A stretch of 64,000 nucleotides of DNA, from the NCBI GenBank assembly GCA_947471745.1, contig CANJKZ010000013.1, positions 558,001 through 622,000 on the forward strand, in the 5' to 3' direction. Position 1 is the stretch's first letter, and each line of letters starts with the position of its first letter. A program made the position numbers and the translations under genes. The notes beneath the pieces are model-generated. The model was not told the origin of the DNA and ran no database searches. It saw nothing but the letters and a program-made list of their open reading frames with translations. Shown piece after piece: positions 54,801-64,000 of this stretch. This stretch comes from Closterium sp. Naga37s-1. Taxonomy: Eukaryota; Streptophyta; Zygnematophyceae; Desmidiales; Closteriaceae.

Positions 54801-57354
54801 GGAATTAATACAAGTGGGTGTCTGTACTGCACTACAGCATTTGTGCTGGCACCCACTTGAGGTGCCAAATGCATCTGCATCCCACCACGCCAACAGCATT
54901 CCAAAAGCATCTGCACCTTTCTGCCCACTGTTTCTGAATACCGATTCTGCCTATCCCAACAGTCTGTACCGTTCTTGGGGTTGGAGTTGGGATGAGCGTG
55001 TCACCCACCGCCTTTGCCTCATCCTGCAGCTTGAACTTTGTCCTGTTCCGTGCACAGCACTGCGCTGCACCGCACTGCACTGCACTGCACTGCACGGTAT
55101 GCCTAGTCATTGCACGAAATATTGCTGCACCTCATTGCTACCACCCTCGTCCTCCCCATGCTTCCCTACCATGCCTATCGCCGTACCTGCTTCCAGAGGT
55201 CCTCAGCTTCGGCAGTCCTGCCTCGGATCTTGGCTCGGTCGGAAATGGCAATGGCCCAGTTGTAAAACGCCTGGCGAACGCGAATGGAAGGGACAAGGGA
55301 GGAAGGAGGAAGGGCGTGAAAGGCGGGGGTGGAAACAGGAGGAGAATGCCCAGTCGGGAATGGCAACGCCCCTCTGTTTGCCTCACCTCGTGCATCCCTC
55401 TGTCTGCCTTCCCTCTGTCTGCCTTCCCTCTGTCTGCCTTCCCTCTGTCTGCCTCACCTCTCTCCCTCCCTCACCTCATGCAGCGTGCCACACAGCACAC
55501 TAGCGGCCTGGTACTTGCGGCATGCCTCTTCCAGCAGAGCGACCCTCACACGCCCTGCTGCACTGATTCCCTACAGCACTCTGTTTGCCTTTCCTTTGTG
55601 TTTGCTTTCCTCTGTGTTCCACTAACCTCATGCAGCGTGCCACACAGCACGCTGGCGGCCTGGTACTTGCGGCACGCCTCTTCCAGAAGAGCGGCCTTCC
55701 CCTGCAGCCCTGCCCTTCCCTGGGCCTGCTCTTGGCCGCGCTCTCCTGCAGTACCAGCGCCCCTACACGCCCTGTTGCACTCACGCCCTCCCCCCCTCTC
55801 ACCTCATGCAGCGTGCCACACAGCACACTAGCGGCCTGGTACTTGCGGCACGCCTCTTCCAGAAGAGCGTCCTTCCCCTGCAGCCCCGCCTCGGGCCCGC
55901 TGTTGTCCGCACTCTCCTGCAGCACTAGCGCCCAGTTGTAGAGCGCATCATAGTCCCGCGGATTGCGCTCGACAGCCGTCTGATACCTGCAGGTGACATG
56001 TGCAGGGCGATGGGTGGGACATGTGTGGTGGTGGTTTCTCTCTCCACTCTCCTGCAGCGCTAGCGCCCGGTTGTAGAGCGCATCATAGTCCCGCGGGTTG
56101 CGCTCGACAGCCGTTTGGTATCTGTGGAGGGGCGGGGCGAGAGTGTGATATGTAGGTGTGTGTGTGCCTTGTTGTACCAGCGCCCAGTTGTAGAGTGCAT
56201 CGTAGTCCCGCGGGTTGCGCTCCACTGCCGTCTGATACCTGTGGGGGGACGGGTGGGTGGGTGTGGGGGTACAAGCTTGTTCTCACTCCAATCCCCTGCA
56301 GCACCAGCGCTCAGTTGGAGAGTGCATCATAGTCACGCGGATTGCGCTCCACTGCTGTCTGGTACCTGCGGGCGACAAGCGTGAGTGGGAGTGAAACGTG
56401 CGTGTGGGGGTGTGTGTGGTCGATAGGTGGGTGGGGATGTGGCACTTGAGTGGGGATGCTTGTGGAATCGATTCTCCTTTCTCAACCCTTCCTCTCTCGG
56501 CCTTCCCCTATCTCAACCTCCTCTCTCACCCCCCTCTCCCTCTCTCCCGCGTACCGTTTCGCGGCAAATGCGAGGATGCGAGCGCGCGAGCGCCCTTCCT
56601 CCTCGCCCGTAGCGATGCTGTACAGCACGTCCCCCACGATGCTCCCGCCGATCATCGTATGCCCCCCGGCCCCCCCCGCCCCCTCGCCGCCATCCCCGCG
56701 CGGAGTCCCCTCCTCCGCCTGATTGGCTCCTTCAGTCGGATCGGCGTTCTTATCCGAACTGGCTTCCCCTGCCGGCCTGCTGTCTCCTTCTGTTCCCCCT
56801 CCCGCTCCACCCCCGCCTGCTGCTGCTGCTGCTGCTTCCGTCGCAGCGGCATTCGTCTCTACGTTTGCCTTTGACGGGACCGCGTCTCCCGTGCTTCTGC
56901 GGAAGGAGCCAGTCGCAAAAGAGGTATGGACGGATAAGGGACGGGAGGGGACGGATAGGGGACGGATCATGGGGAGCGATTGCCGGGAGTGAGAGCTCGA
57001 TATGATTCGGTGTCAGATCACGAATTCAATTAGGGAAAGAGGTGCAGTGGCTTAATATTAGAACATGAAGCTCGGAACCGAGTATGCTGGCAGGGAGGGT
57101 AACTAGTCTTTGGCATCAAGTCGTACGCTTCGTTCGTGGATCCTATCGTGTACGCTTCGTTAACAGGATTCGTACGCTTCGTTAGAAGCAGCGGGGATGG
57201 AATCCGACGATCCTCCTGTGACTACATCCCCTGAGCTGACGGCCGGCATGTCAGATGTCCCGCCATTCCCGGCTGAACTTCCGAGACCATTCGTTTCCAA
57301 CGCCTTATCTTCCGCGAGCTTCGTGAATACCGCAGGGTCGGTCACAGCAGCCAT
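36897..57354 (-). CDS. HLB1: HLB1-like TPR protein
   Basis: Orthologue of plant HLB1 (HYPERSENSITIVE TO LATRUNCULIN B 1), a TPR protein of the trans-Golgi/early endosome that links membrane traffic to actin. Minus-strand exons are 57354-57176, 56896-56555, 55986-55803, 55270-55187, 54342-54199, 53777-53712, 39392-39249, 38492-38457, 37909-37790, 37522-37142 and 37007-36897. All phases close to 596 aa; Arabidopsis HLB1 is of similar size. TPR helices include [59 protein letters not shown] and [20 protein letters not shown]. The C-terminal part contains [19 protein letters not shown], a PH-like [19 protein letters not shown] and [20 protein letters not shown]. The N-terminus is Gly/Ala/Glu-rich. 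Intron 6 is about 14.3 kb because of a 149-bp array carrying 91 truncated copies of exon 7. Correct splicing must skip all of them. Confidence 0.93.
38170..38420. repeat. GT-rich tandem repeats
   Basis: gtgtgcgagtgc-type units (38210-38270) precede two about 60-bp tandem copies containing gggtgcttggggagatgcat (38290-38400), in HLB1 intron 8. Confidence 0.9.
38640..38745. repeat. (catatgcatgtg)n repeat
   Basis: Repeated catatgcatgtg units in HLB1 intron 7, rich in NdeI/NsiI-type palindromes. Confidence 0.85.
38750..38930. repeat. Duplication around a 30-bp perfect palindrome
   Basis: An about 79-bp segment (acctcctctctccctcactc to cgctcacagggtggt) is repeated at about 38849-38928. Between the copies, 38824-38853 is a perfect 30-bp palindrome. 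Its core is TTTTGAGAATTCTCAAAA and its outer arms GGTGGT/ACCACC match the copy ends. Confidence 0.97.
38930..39310 (-). repeat. Echo copies of HLB1 exon 7 tail, with palindrome
   Basis: The exon 7 tail and donor ([18 protein letters not shown] plus gtgag) at 39249-39310 recur at about 39065-39140 and 38915-38985. The 24-bp perfect palindrome at 39144-39167 (core TTTTGAGACGTCTCAAAA, arms GTG/CAC) stands between the first two. Confidence 0.92.
39319..52951 (-). repeat. 149-bp tandem array, 92 heads of HLB1 exon 7
   Basis: Exon starts fall at 39392 + 149k for k = 0 to 91, with no length change anywhere. Each minus-strand unit contains a polypyrimidine tract, an acceptor (ctgcttcag), the first 74 nt of exon 7 ([20 protein letters not shown]...) and a filler tatgctatgttgcc. 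Only the copy at 39249-39392 continues into the full exon and its donor. Units differ by a few point variants, for example GGTCCGG, GAGATGAC and the pair AACCCG/GACAAC. The + strand of each unit has four G-runs in about 25 bases. Confidence 0.99.
53044..53540. repeat. Direct copies with a 28-bp perfect palindrome
   Basis: The segment attaggttaggggaagcaag through gagatatctcagtgctt occurs at about 53047-53087 and again at 53501-53540. The palindrome at 53474-53501 has core TTTTGAGTCGACTCAAAA with TTGAC/GTCAA arms and abuts the second copy. Confidence 0.93.
53590..53715. repeat. (agcacataccagcac)n repeat
   Basis: Short tandem repeats run directly up to the HLB1 exon 6 donor. They look like an amplification of the donor sequence itself (minus strand ctggtatgtgct). 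Confidence 0.85.
53712..54345 (-). repeat. Echo copies of HLB1 exons 5 and 6
   Basis: The exon 6 head plus acceptor is duplicated at about 53868-53905. The exon 5 tail plus donor ([11 protein letters not shown]) is duplicated at about 54055-54145, and the exon 5 head at about 54510-54610. The complete exons are 53712-53777 and 54199-54342. Confidence 0.88.
54635..54860. repeat. Duplication around an imperfect 30-bp palindrome
   Basis: The segment from gtggtggaattaatacaagt to gctggcacccactt occurs at about 54650-54710 and 54798-54860. Between the copies, 54711-54740 has perfect outer arms GTGGATTT/AAATCCAC and a degenerate core (TTTAAACGTCTCAC). Confidence 0.93.
55480..56370 (-). repeat. Echo copies of HLB1 exon 3 (both ends)
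   Basis: The complete exon is 55803-55986. Its head plus acceptor ([17 protein letters not shown]) recurs at about 56040-56120, 56180-56240 and 56310-56368. Its tail plus donor ([16 protein letters not shown]) recurs at about 55625-55700 and 55475-55540. Confidence 0.92.
57108..57190 (-). repeat. Three copies of HLB1 exon 1 end and donor
   Basis: cgtacgcttcgtt (minus strand aacgaagc then gtacg) occurs at about 57123, 57149 (as tgtacgcttcgtt) and 57171. Each could act as a donor. The exon-proximal one gives the correct phase to exon 2. Confidence 0.8.
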
Positions 57355-59585
57355 GGACAGTGCGTCGGAGAACTAGACTGGAGAATAGACCTTGGCAATG
57401 CGGTGAATGGTTCTGATTCGACTCAAACTTCGGCGAAATTCACAGGAGAGAAGACGAGGCGAATGCTGGCATACGAATCTTCCAGCGATGTGCGACAGTT
57501 ATAAATCCCAGTAGACTGGAGCACAGGACCTAGTCACCTAGGTACAGTTACTTCGGATCCTAGGTATTGTCCTACAAGAAACTGGAATCTAGAAAATAAA
57601 GACAATGCCAGATCCTCGTTAATATTGTTGCGACAATTCGAGGTCCCTTTCCCGTTCGTTCCAGAACGCTACATCTTCTTCAGCGCTCATTTCCACTTTA
57701 TGCACGTTCATTCCACTTTCATGTTCAGCTCATTTTCCCTCTGGAGTGCGCTTTGATGATTGTGTGATTTTTTATTTATTTATTTAGCATCAATCATCAA
57801 TTACAGTACACGCCACCCCACTGCCATAATTTAAACAAAAGAAACTAACCGTAAAAGTGGCCGCATGGCTTCAGAGGTGATTGTGTGGGTTTTTTGACAT
57901 GTTTTTTGGGTTGTTTTATGTTTCATAACAAGGAATGCTTAAGCATATGCATTTACATACAAAAGTGGTCATAATATATAGTATATTCAGTAAGTACAAT
58001 CATTTGGTGGATGAAATACATCATAGAATGTAATACATCCGCAGTCATAACGTAACGGTAGCATATTTGAAGTGGAGCCACGTGGGGATGGCACAGATAC
58101 CCACATCAAGAGCCCTTTGTGCGACCAATAGGAGTGTACGGAAGCCTTTACTTATCACCTCACCGGATAAAGCCGCCATCACCGACATTCGTTCCGATTT
58201 CTGACGGTTCCACGACATGCCTGTGAATGCCTGTGAACGTGGCGAACTGGTGATCGAAGGTTTTGCGAAAGGGTTTTTGCGAAGTTGTGGGGAGAGTGGG
58301 GTGGGGGTGCTCTTCCCAGCTGCGCATTCTCGGCCTCAGAGGGGGTGCTCTTCCCAGCTGCGCATTCTCGGCCCTCCCCTCCCCTCCCCCCCTTCCGCCA
58401 CCTGCCACAACAATATCGCAGCCGTACTTCAGAATTTCGGGGCACTCGTCCAATGGAAATTGCCCAAGGCCAAGCGAAGTCATCAAACGACGAGGCGCTC
58501 AGCTACAGTGTTCCTCCAACGTACCGCCACCCTTGTGCCTGCGACTTGCGGTTCAGCAAAGTTCCATCTGACCGTGGTCTGTCGAAGCAGTCCATGTGTC
58601 ACTTCAAATGGCGTTTTATTTGGGAAATCCTAGCATGTCAAAGTTGCACTTCGTTCATCCTTTTCCTGCGGCGCGGTCGAACCCGTATGCCCAGCGCACG
58701 TTTGTGTCGTTCCCTTCCTTCCCATCTCACAGCCCAGCTCAACTGCATCAGCTCTCTCCTTTTTCCTTCCACCCCCCGTCAACACGCCCCCCCCTGCCCC
58801 GCTCCACAACTCCAGCTGTGTCCCTCTGGCTTCCAGCTCTACTCAACTCTGTTGCTCATTTGCTGCTGATTCTTGCCGAAACAACGGACCTTCCTCGTGT
58901 ATTTCCTTTGACCACGTACCCACCGAATTACAGTACCGTCTTTCCCGCTAATCGCTCCTCACACTCGTGATGCCACTCCACGCAACGTCACAGGCCGCTC
59001 CCAGTTTGGCTGCCCTGACCAGCCGAAACGGGCGAATCCGATTGCTGTCTCCCTACAGCGCCGCATCCGCCGAACAAGCATGGTTCCTCCCTTGCAGCCC
59101 TGACCGATGCAACTTGCGTTTCCAATGCGTTCTCCATCGTCCGAAGCATGCGCTAGCCTTGAATCTCCCGCGCTTGTACCTCGCCTATCGGCAAGAACAC
59201 TTGCTCTGGTCGCGACATTCGTAAAGAAGTAGAGATGCGCCGGAATTCGAGATCCATTACTTATCACTACCGCCTCGCGGTTCCGCACGATCGCCATTAC
59301 CACCGCATCGCCCATGCTTCGGCGTCCAATCGGTTCAACTATTCGCTGGTACCTTCAGTGGTCCTAGTAAGGGTGTTACTGTATCGAGAGTACAACCAGT
59401 GTTGCTTCCGTGCCGCGTGGCTGCTTCGCGGCACACGGGCGAGTTGCTTCAGACGGGTCATATCATAAGTGAAGCTGATCACCGCATACTCACGTATTCT
59501 CGTATTCGTAGCCAGGACGGTGTTCGTACCTCGAAAAAGCAGGCGGCGTGAGACTTACAGATCAACTTTTCCGCGATCAGCGGCC
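57355..59585. promoter_or_regulatory. Divergent intergenic region between HLB1 and AP2/ERF-2
   Basis: About 2.2 kb separates two divergent starts. The HLB1 side (57600-58150) is markedly AT-rich. A doubtful small spliced ORF is listed separately at 58160-58483. The rest shows no gene I can defend and probably holds both promoters and leaders. Confidence 0.45.
58160..58483 (-). CDS. Possible small spliced ORF, 50 aa, unrecognised
   Basis: Two minus-strand pieces, 58483-58402 and 58230-58160, join through gtggcgg...ttcacag in phase. They would encode a 50-residue protein starting MTSLGLGQFPLDECPEILKY and ending NVGDGGFIR. I know no match. The intron contains a doubled cagctgcgcattctcggcc. It could equally be a gene relic or chance. 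Confidence 0.25.
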   Translation of the reverse strand: MTSLGLGQFPLDECPEILKYGCDIVVAGGGRGGGEGRAENAQLGRAPPLRPRMRSWEEHPHPTLPTTSQKPFRKTFDHQFATFTGIHRHVVEPSEIGTNVGDGGFIR

Positions 59586-62500
59586 ATGGAGTATCGAGAC
59601 GACGAAAGCCCGTTGTTTTATTCCAACGATGGAATGCTCTCCGCTTCAGAGCTCTTCCTGTCGTCACCCGCCTTCGGCGACGGTCCTGAGGGTACTACTA
59701 GTAATGGTGCGACCAGCTTAGTAGGCCCTTTTGACGGTGCTATGGTCTCTCCCGAATGGATGCGATGCGACGCCGAACGCCCTGCGGCGACTCTTGGCGA
59801 CGTGATGAGCGACGTGATGGGCGACGAGCGCGAAGGGGATGCGGTTCTTTGCGAGCGACAGCAGTCGCTTGACCCGCTGGCCGAGATGCTGCCGTTTAGC
59901 ACCGACGCGTTTGACGGCTGCGGGGCCGCGTTGCTACCTGAGAGTATCCCGGAATTTGCGCTCCCGTCAGTTAGAGAGCCTTGCGAAAGCATGTCCGCCG
60001 ATGTCTACGTTCCTGGCGTCGCAGCCTGGTCGCACGAAGTCGCAGGGGAGTCGCAGGGTGTTCCGCAAACGAGGGGTAGCACGGACGAGTCGCCGAATCT
60101 AGCAGCGGACGTTGACAGTAATGCCGTAACTTGTAGCAGCGCTGTTGACGGCGTCGTTCACGGCGCCAGAGGCGGTTCAAGCCTGGGGGAGAGGGTGCCG
60201 GTTGCGGAGTCGAGCCGCGGTCTCTCTGGCTCAAAACCTATCATTGGCGACTCGAAACCTGTTACGGAACGACACGTGTCATTTTCCGATCCATCCACCC
60301 CACGACAGACGGGGACAGGCTCTCGAGTCGGTCTTTCCTCCTCCGCAACTTTCGCGCCGCTCTCCCTCCCCCCGCCATCCCCGCTCTCCCTCCCCTTCGC
60401 GTCCCCCCGACCACTCTCCGCTTCCTCCCCACTCTCCCTTCCCCCTTCCACTCTCCCCTCCATCTCTCTTCCCTCCTCCTCTCTCCCCCCGCCCTCCCCA
60501 CTCTCGCTCCCATCCTCGTCGTCGCTCCCCTTCCCCTCGCCGTCCGAACTCTCTTTGGCTTCCGCTTCCCCCTACCTGCACTACCGGGGGGTGCGCCAGC
60601 GCCCGTGGGGGAAGTGGGCGGCGGAGATTCGAGACTCCGCGAAGAGCGCGCGCGTGTGGTTAGGGACGTACGCGACGGAGGACGAAGCGGCTTTCGCGTA
60701 CGACGCGGCGGCGCTCGCGATTCGCGGATCACGCGCGAGAGTGAACTTCGAAGGGAGTCGTGAATACGCGGCGCAATTCGCGGAGGTCTTGGCGAAAAAC
60801 GGTGGAAAAGTCGATCGACGGCTGCAGATTGCTCTCGGGATCGAGACGATGAGGCTTATTAGGGAAGGCGCGGCGAAACACGTGGCAAGCTTACAGAGCG
60901 CCACGTCGGAACTTTGCAGGCCGTTCAGGGGCTTGAGGTCGCGGCGGAGGAAAGTGAGTGTTGGGGGGGCAAGCGCGGGGGTTAGCTGCGGCGGCAGCGC
61001 GGGGGAGGAGATTGGCAGGGGCATTGGCGAAACCATGGGGGGAGGGGGAAATGTCTCGGCGGAGGAGGCGGAGTTACGGGGGAACGTCTCAGCGGATGTT
61101 CCTATGACGACCGACTCGGATTGCAAAGCGGAGGCAGGCAGAGAGATATTGACTGGGGGGGAGGGAGGGAAGGTGCTTCGAGTGGGGGAGCAAGATACGG
61201 AGGGAGGGTTGAAACACAAAAAGCAGGAGCATCAACAGCAGCAAATACGGCTAGGGCAGCAGCATCAATTGGGGCAGCAAAATCAACCGGGGCAACATAA
61301 TCAATCGGGGCAGCAACAATTACTGCAGGAGCAACCCCCAGCGCACGCTGCAAAACTTGAAGCTCAGAAAGATATGATTGGCTTGGGGGAAATTGATCTC
61401 CTCTTTGCTGCCCGTGGTGGGCGTCGGAGCAACCAAAGCTGCCCTCCAAACGTTCTCAACGATTGGATGGGAGCAGACGACGAAATGTTTTGGAGTGCCC
61501 TAGGGGAGGGTACCGGGGGAGCGTTTTCGGGGATGGGGGAGGGAGGAGGCAGCTACACGGGCGGTTGGGGTTCGGATTCGGCTACAGTAACAGCAACTAC
61601 AGTAACCGCGACTACAGTAACAGCGAATAGAGCCGCGATTGCTGCTATTGAGGAAGGGGACACTGCAGGAGTGGGGGAGAGGGGAGTGGTGGTGAGTGGG
61701 AGGGGCGAGGGGGAGGGAAAAGTTGGGGGGGAGGAAAATGAGAAGAAGGGTGGAGAGGAGGATATGATAGAGTGGATGCTCAATCAGGAGGCGCCTGCAA
61801 GCTCTCTCTGCCTTGTTACTCCCGCTTCCGCCATGGATAGACAACAAGCTATTACTGCACCTAACACTGCAGTCGGCACTGCAGCTGGTACTGTAGCATG
61901 CAATGTAGCAGGCAGTGCAGCGACAGCACCAGGCACCAATCTCCCTGTCACCGTGGCAAGAAGTGGTTCAAGCAAGGGAATGATTTCTCCAAGTACACTC
62001 CCGTCTACATCAACCCGGATACATGTTACTGGTTCAGCTACTCCAAGTGAAGTGCCTTGTAACAGAGCACCAGGAGCTGCCGCGTCTGTGTGCCCCAGCC
62101 CTTCACTGCTATTACATCTCCCTGACCCCACTCGGACACCAATGAAACGGCCGCCGCCAGGGTTTCATTCACACCCCCCTGCGGGTTTCAACTTGACATC
62201 AGCAAACCCTGCAGCATCCCCAACGCCACTGCTGCCATCATCCCCGTTAGTGGCATCTTCACTACAAGCAAACTCGTTTCCATTACAGCGTCGGCCTGCC
62301 GGGTCTTTATCAGCAGGCCACGCAGCAGCAATGGCATCAACACCAGCAACAGGAGCATCAGCAGCAGCATCGGCAGCACCATCAGCAGAAGCAAAGCAAC
62401 TGTCAGCATCACCTGCGCCATATGCAACATCACCAGCAGCGCCAGCATCAGCACTAGCGGCACCCCCTGCAGCATCTACGTTCCCAGTGGTGGCTTCAGC

Positions 62501-62666
62501 AGCAGGTAAAACCCGCATCTCTGCGATAGCACCACCCTCACCAGCAGCAGGGAGCATGCAACAACCACCCATAACGTATCAGCAGCAGGGCCACCAGCAG
62601 CACCAGCACCCACCACAACAGCACTACCACCAGCAGCAGCAGCAGCAGCAGCAGCAACCGCAACAA

Positions 62667-62725
<59 letters not shown>

Positions 62726-63422
62726 GCAGCAGCAGCAGCTACAGCAACAACTGCAGCAGCAGCACACACCTCGTGTGCAACTGCAGCAGCGTGATTCTCC
62801 CCATTATCCTCCCAATTATCCTCCCCAAAATACTCTTCAGTCTCCTCCCACACAACCTCACCACAACCACCTCCACCACTCATCACCCCACCATCCCCCT
62901 CCGAATCCAGCACCACCGCTCACCGGCCAAACAGGCGCCTCCACAGGATGCTGCTGCCAATGCCACTGTCACAAATCACGCCCTGTCCAATCAGCAACTG
63001 CCACATCAGTGCAGGAGTCAAGCCCGTCATCATATGCTGCCACATCAGTGCAGGATATAAGCCCATTGCTTCGTGCTGCCACGTCAGCACAGGATATAAG
63101 CCCGTTGCTTCGAGCTGCTGCGTCAGCTCAGGATATTCGACCAATTCTGCAGGCTGCCACGTCAGCAGCTGCTGCTTTTTTGCAACTGTCTCAACGAACG
63201 ATGTTCAACCAATCTGCTGCCGTAGCAGCACCACCAGCACCAGCAACAGCACCAGCACCACCGCCACTAGCACCGACACCAGCAGCATTAGCAGCACAAG
63301 CACTGGGAGCAGCACCAGCACCAGCACCAACATTAGGAGCAACAGCAGCAGCAGCACCAGATGCACCAGCAGCAAGAACAGCAGGAGCAGCAGCAGTTCC
63401 AGCCTTGCCAGACCAGGCTTAA
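59586..63422 (+). CDS. AP2/ERF transcription factor, ERF type, with long low-complexity tail
   Basis: Single-exon model of 1278 aa with one AP2 domain at about residues 333-390. The domain starts [19 protein letters not shown], continues [19 protein letters not shown] and ends SRARVNFEG. Ala at position 14 and Asp at 19 (WAAEIRD) are typical of the ERF subfamily, whose members bind GCC-box-like sites. A Ser/Pro/Leu-rich stretch precedes the domain. After it come a basic GLRSRRRK, Gly/Glu-rich parts, a polyQ tract (62630-62770), a Cys/His cluster [10 protein letters not shown] (about 1120) and four [13 protein letters not shown]-like repeats. I chose ATG 59586; the upstream in-frame start at 59469 is GTG. 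The C-terminus is uncertain: another frame stays open to 63627 with balanced composition, so a small intron near 63220-63400 may switch frames. An ERF of this length is far above the usual 150-450 aa. Confidence 0.85.
62628..62765 (+). repeat. CAG/CAA repeat encoding polyQ
   Basis: About 45 Gln codons with few interruptions in AP2/ERF-2. Confidence 0.95.
63000..63150 (+). repeat. Coding 39-bp repeat
   Basis: Four diverged copies of a unit with gctgccac(a/g)tcagtgcagga, encoding [13 protein letters not shown]-like repeats. Confidence 0.85.
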
Positions 63423-64000
63423 ACTGCATGAGCTTCTGAGTGCTGCTTCAAGGGCTGCTGCCAATGCTGCTTCTTCAATCTCTGCTCTTGTTGCTACTTC
63501 AGCTGGTTTTTCTGGTGCTGCTGCTGCTCCCAGCAGTCACTTACAGCAGTCTATCCCAGCACCGAGACACTGCATCAACACACTTCTGGAACTCGAGGTG
63601 CAAGAGAAACTAATCAGCATGTTTTGAAGCAGAGGGAGATTTGGCAGATGGTTACCGTAGTTACCGGATGTCACAAATCTGTTTGAAAGTTATTTATTGG
63701 GCCTACTAGTCGAAGCATGTTCCATTCCAACAGATCCTTGCGTCTCGTCTGCTCGTTCACGCTTTCTAAGAGCGTGTTCCTACGGGCCTGTTATCAGGGT
63801 ACCTGATATCAGGCTCGGAGTCTCAGAATCTGAACACAACGGAATGATTGACTAGAAAGGAGTTGGGGTACAAATAGAAAACCCTAACATGTTTGTACTC
63901 ACTAAGGAGCACCTCACTACAGCCTATCACAAATATCAACATTTGACACACCCCCATAAGTGAGGGGCATCAAAACAAGCAAGGCAGACAAACGGTCACA
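63423..64000. other. AP2/ERF-2 3' end and flank
   Basis: Up to 63627 another frame remains open and may be the true C-terminus ([20 protein letters not shown] to LEVQEKLISMF). Beyond that the sequence is AT-richer with no gene seen. AAACCCTAA-like sequence lies at about 63880. Confidence 0.5.

Noticed and set aside
58596-58970. 124-aa plus-strand Ser/Pro-rich ORF before AP2/ERF-2
   Set aside because: It has an ATG but a leader-like composition, no motif and no splice support to the downstream gene.

Overview
This window is eukaryotic nuclear DNA from the green-plant (streptophyte) lineage. Its genes are split by GT-AG introns. They include two AP2/ERF transcription factors, an R2R3-MYB with DUO1-like features, a plant-type ABCG half-transporter, an HLB1 TPR protein, a RIK/KHDC4-like KH protein and ribosomal protein uL23 (RPL23A). 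The very long glutamine, glycine and alanine runs, GC-rich codons and repeat-filled introns suggest a streptophyte alga, possibly a zygnematophyte such as Closterium. The lineage assignment is inference only.

Layout. 343-9139 (-): ABCG half-transporter, 10 exons, 703 aa. 11380-17962 (-): KH-domain protein, 8 exons, 813 aa. 19618-20964 (+): DREB-type AP2/ERF, intronless, 448 aa. 22318-33626 (+): giant R2R3-MYB, about 3276 aa in my 4-exon model. 34114-36418 (-): RPL23A, 4 exons, 147 aa. 36897-57354 (-): HLB1, 11 exons, 596 aa. 59586-63422 (+): second AP2/ERF, ERF type, about 1278 aa. I derived exon borders by reading splice sites and checking that phases close. All four genes on the minus strand and the MYB close in frame.

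The genes do not form a pathway. They are three transcription factors and four housekeeping or transport genes. What unites them is how their DNA is rearranged. Nearly every intron holds extra partial copies ('echoes') of the neighbouring exon edge with its splice site. The extreme case is in HLB1, where intron 6 (about 14.3 kb) carries the 5' end of exon 7 plus its acceptor in 92 copies at an exact 149-bp period.

The most unusual signal is a family of short palindromes, TTTTGAG-NNNN-CTCAAAA with self-complementary centres (ACGT, TCGA, GCGC, AATT). They repeatedly sit exactly between the two copies of a local direct duplication, in introns, intergenic DNA and even open coding sequence. At least twelve clear cases occur here in five genes. 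I know of no described element with this direct repeat - palindrome - direct repeat structure, and I regard it as the candidate undescribed system of this window.
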